Shown: positions 13,216 through 13,590 of the stretch, in pieces | Layout: each line of letters opens with the position of its first letter | How positions within the stretch are numbered: position 1 is the stretch's first letter | From: an uncultured Clostridia bacterium | Lineage (GTDB): Bacteria > Bacillota > Clostridia > Oscillospirales > Acutalibacteraceae | Assembly (NCBI GenBank): GCA_947623215.1 | Contig: CANQGN010000025.1 | Coordinates: forward strand, 1 to 13,590 | Length of the DNA: 13,590 nucleotides | Reading direction: 5' to 3' | Made by a program: the position numbers and the translations under genes | The notes under the pieces: model-generated | What the model was told of the DNA's origin: nothing | The model's database searches: none | The model's input: the letters and a program-made list of their open reading frames with translations, nothing else

Positions 13216-13244
13216 TTGACAGCCCGCTCGCCGGTTGCTATAAT
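13216..13244 (+). promoter_or_regulatory. promoter of the XRE-family regulator
   Basis: TTGACA (13216-13221), exactly 17 bp, TATAAT (13239-13244): perfect consensus. Expected start near 13251, leaving a leader of only about 14 nt. Confidence 0.92.
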
Positions 13245-13266
13245 ACCTTCAGAGGGGTGAAGGTAT
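13243..13266. promoter_or_regulatory. 8-bp perfect inverted repeat, candidate autoregulatory operator
   Basis: ATACCTTC, 8 nt, GAAGGTAT starts at the last bases of the -10 element and ends in the ATG of the regulator gene. A protein bound here would block transcription initiation. Because the predicted transcript starts inside the repeat, it is more likely a DNA operator than an RNA hairpin. Confidence 0.55.
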
Positions 13267-13590
13267 GAATCTGGCCGACAAGCTGAAACGTTACCGGCGT
13301 ATGCTGCGCCTAACCCAGCAGGACGTTGCAGACGCCCTTGGGCTGGAGCGCACCACCTACGCCTGTTACGAAACCGGTAAAACCCGGCCGCCGGCCGCCA
13401 CGCTTCGTCGGCTGGCCGCGCTGTTTTCTCTTTCTGCCGACTGTTTGCTGCCAAACGAGCAGGCGACCGAACTGCCCGAACCGGAGAGCGCCTTGGTACT
13501 GCGAGACTCCGGTTCTCTTTTTGTAGAGGGGGAGGAGCTACCCCTCGCCGCCCCGCCGGCAGAGGACTCCTTTGCCTTGCTGCCGCCGGA
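13265..13590 (+). CDS. XRE-family helix-turn-helix regulator, 3'-truncated by the window edge
   Basis: The frame is open from ATG 13265 to the window end (108 codons). Residues about 5-60 form a typical Cro/C1-type helix-turn-helix: LKRYRRMLRLTQQDVADAL, GLERTTYACYETGKTRPPAATL, RRLAALFSLSADCLL. After about residue 62 the sequence becomes Glu/Pro-rich, possibly a linker to a further domain outside the window. GAGGGG lies about 8 nt before the ATG. Unlike the XRE protein at 7599, it has no antitoxin-like N-terminus and its base composition matches the host. A perfect promoter with an inverted repeat over it suggests autoregulation. Targets are unknown. Confidence 0.88.
   Translation, partial: MNLADKLKRYRRMLRLTQQDVADALGLERTTYACYETGKTRPPAATLRRLAALFSLSADCLLPNEQATELPEPESALVLRDSGSLFVEGEELPLAAPPAEDSFALLPP

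Noticed and set aside
1..13590. CRISPR arrays, tRNA or rRNA genes, transposases
   Set aside because: No regularly spaced direct repeats, no tRNA T-loop/acceptor pattern and no transposase-like frame were seen on either strand by eye.

Overview
The window reads as a chromosomal segment of a fairly GC-rich member of the Clostridia (Bacillota), probably an Oscillospirales/Ruminococcaceae-like lineage. The grounds are the neighbour pairs queA-tgt-yajC-TIGR04086 membrane protein and spoIIM-like-xerD, the clustered diaminopimelate genes asd-dapA-dapB, strong Gram-positive ribosome sites, and several near-perfect sigma-A promoters (TTGACA, 17 bp, TATAAT). The genus assignment is inference, not something the sequence proves.

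Layout. (1) 1-690: the 3' part of an acyl-ACP thioesterase gene on the + strand, ending at a terminator shared with the convergent gdhA. (2) 698-5793, all on the - strand: asd, dapA, dapB and a DUF1287 gene form one operon from aspartyl phosphate towards diaminopimelate/lysine. It is followed by gdhA, which has its own consensus promoter. (3) 5716-10118, + strand: queA, then a small AT-richer accessory patch (6849-8000), then tgt, yajC and a TIGR04086-type membrane gene. QueA and Tgt belong to queuosine tRNA modification; YajC is a Sec translocon accessory protein. (4) 10119-10551: an unusually rich non-coding region with repeated GTTAnnnTAAC-type sites, a promoter and a structured leader. (5) 10552-13160: a SpoIIM-like membrane gene, xerD and a DUF624-like membrane gene. 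(6) 13161-13590: a perfect-consensus promoter and the start of an XRE-family regulator that runs off the window.

The most interesting part is the queA-tgt gap. It holds an intact RelB/DinJ-YafQ toxin-antitoxin pair with its own consensus promoter. The pair sits between the real 3' end of queA and a displaced second copy of that 3' end (23 of 28 bases identical, encoding the same FGDAMLI tail). An orphan HigA-like XRE antitoxin gene follows. After that comes an in-frame relic whose translation joins the end of a second RelB-type antitoxin to the end of a second YafQ-type toxin. This looks like repeated arrival and decay of toxin-antitoxin cassettes at one site inside a housekeeping operon.

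Secondary points of interest are a cluster of XerD-arm-like half-sites upstream of the operon that encodes XerD, face-to-face promoters between asd and queA, a terminator whose 3' arm carries the next gene's ribosome site, and an XRE promoter with an overlapping inverted repeat and two near-0A-box motifs. I saw no CRISPR array, rRNA or tRNA gene, transposase, or large novel multi-gene system. All functional calls come from reading motifs; no database search was run.
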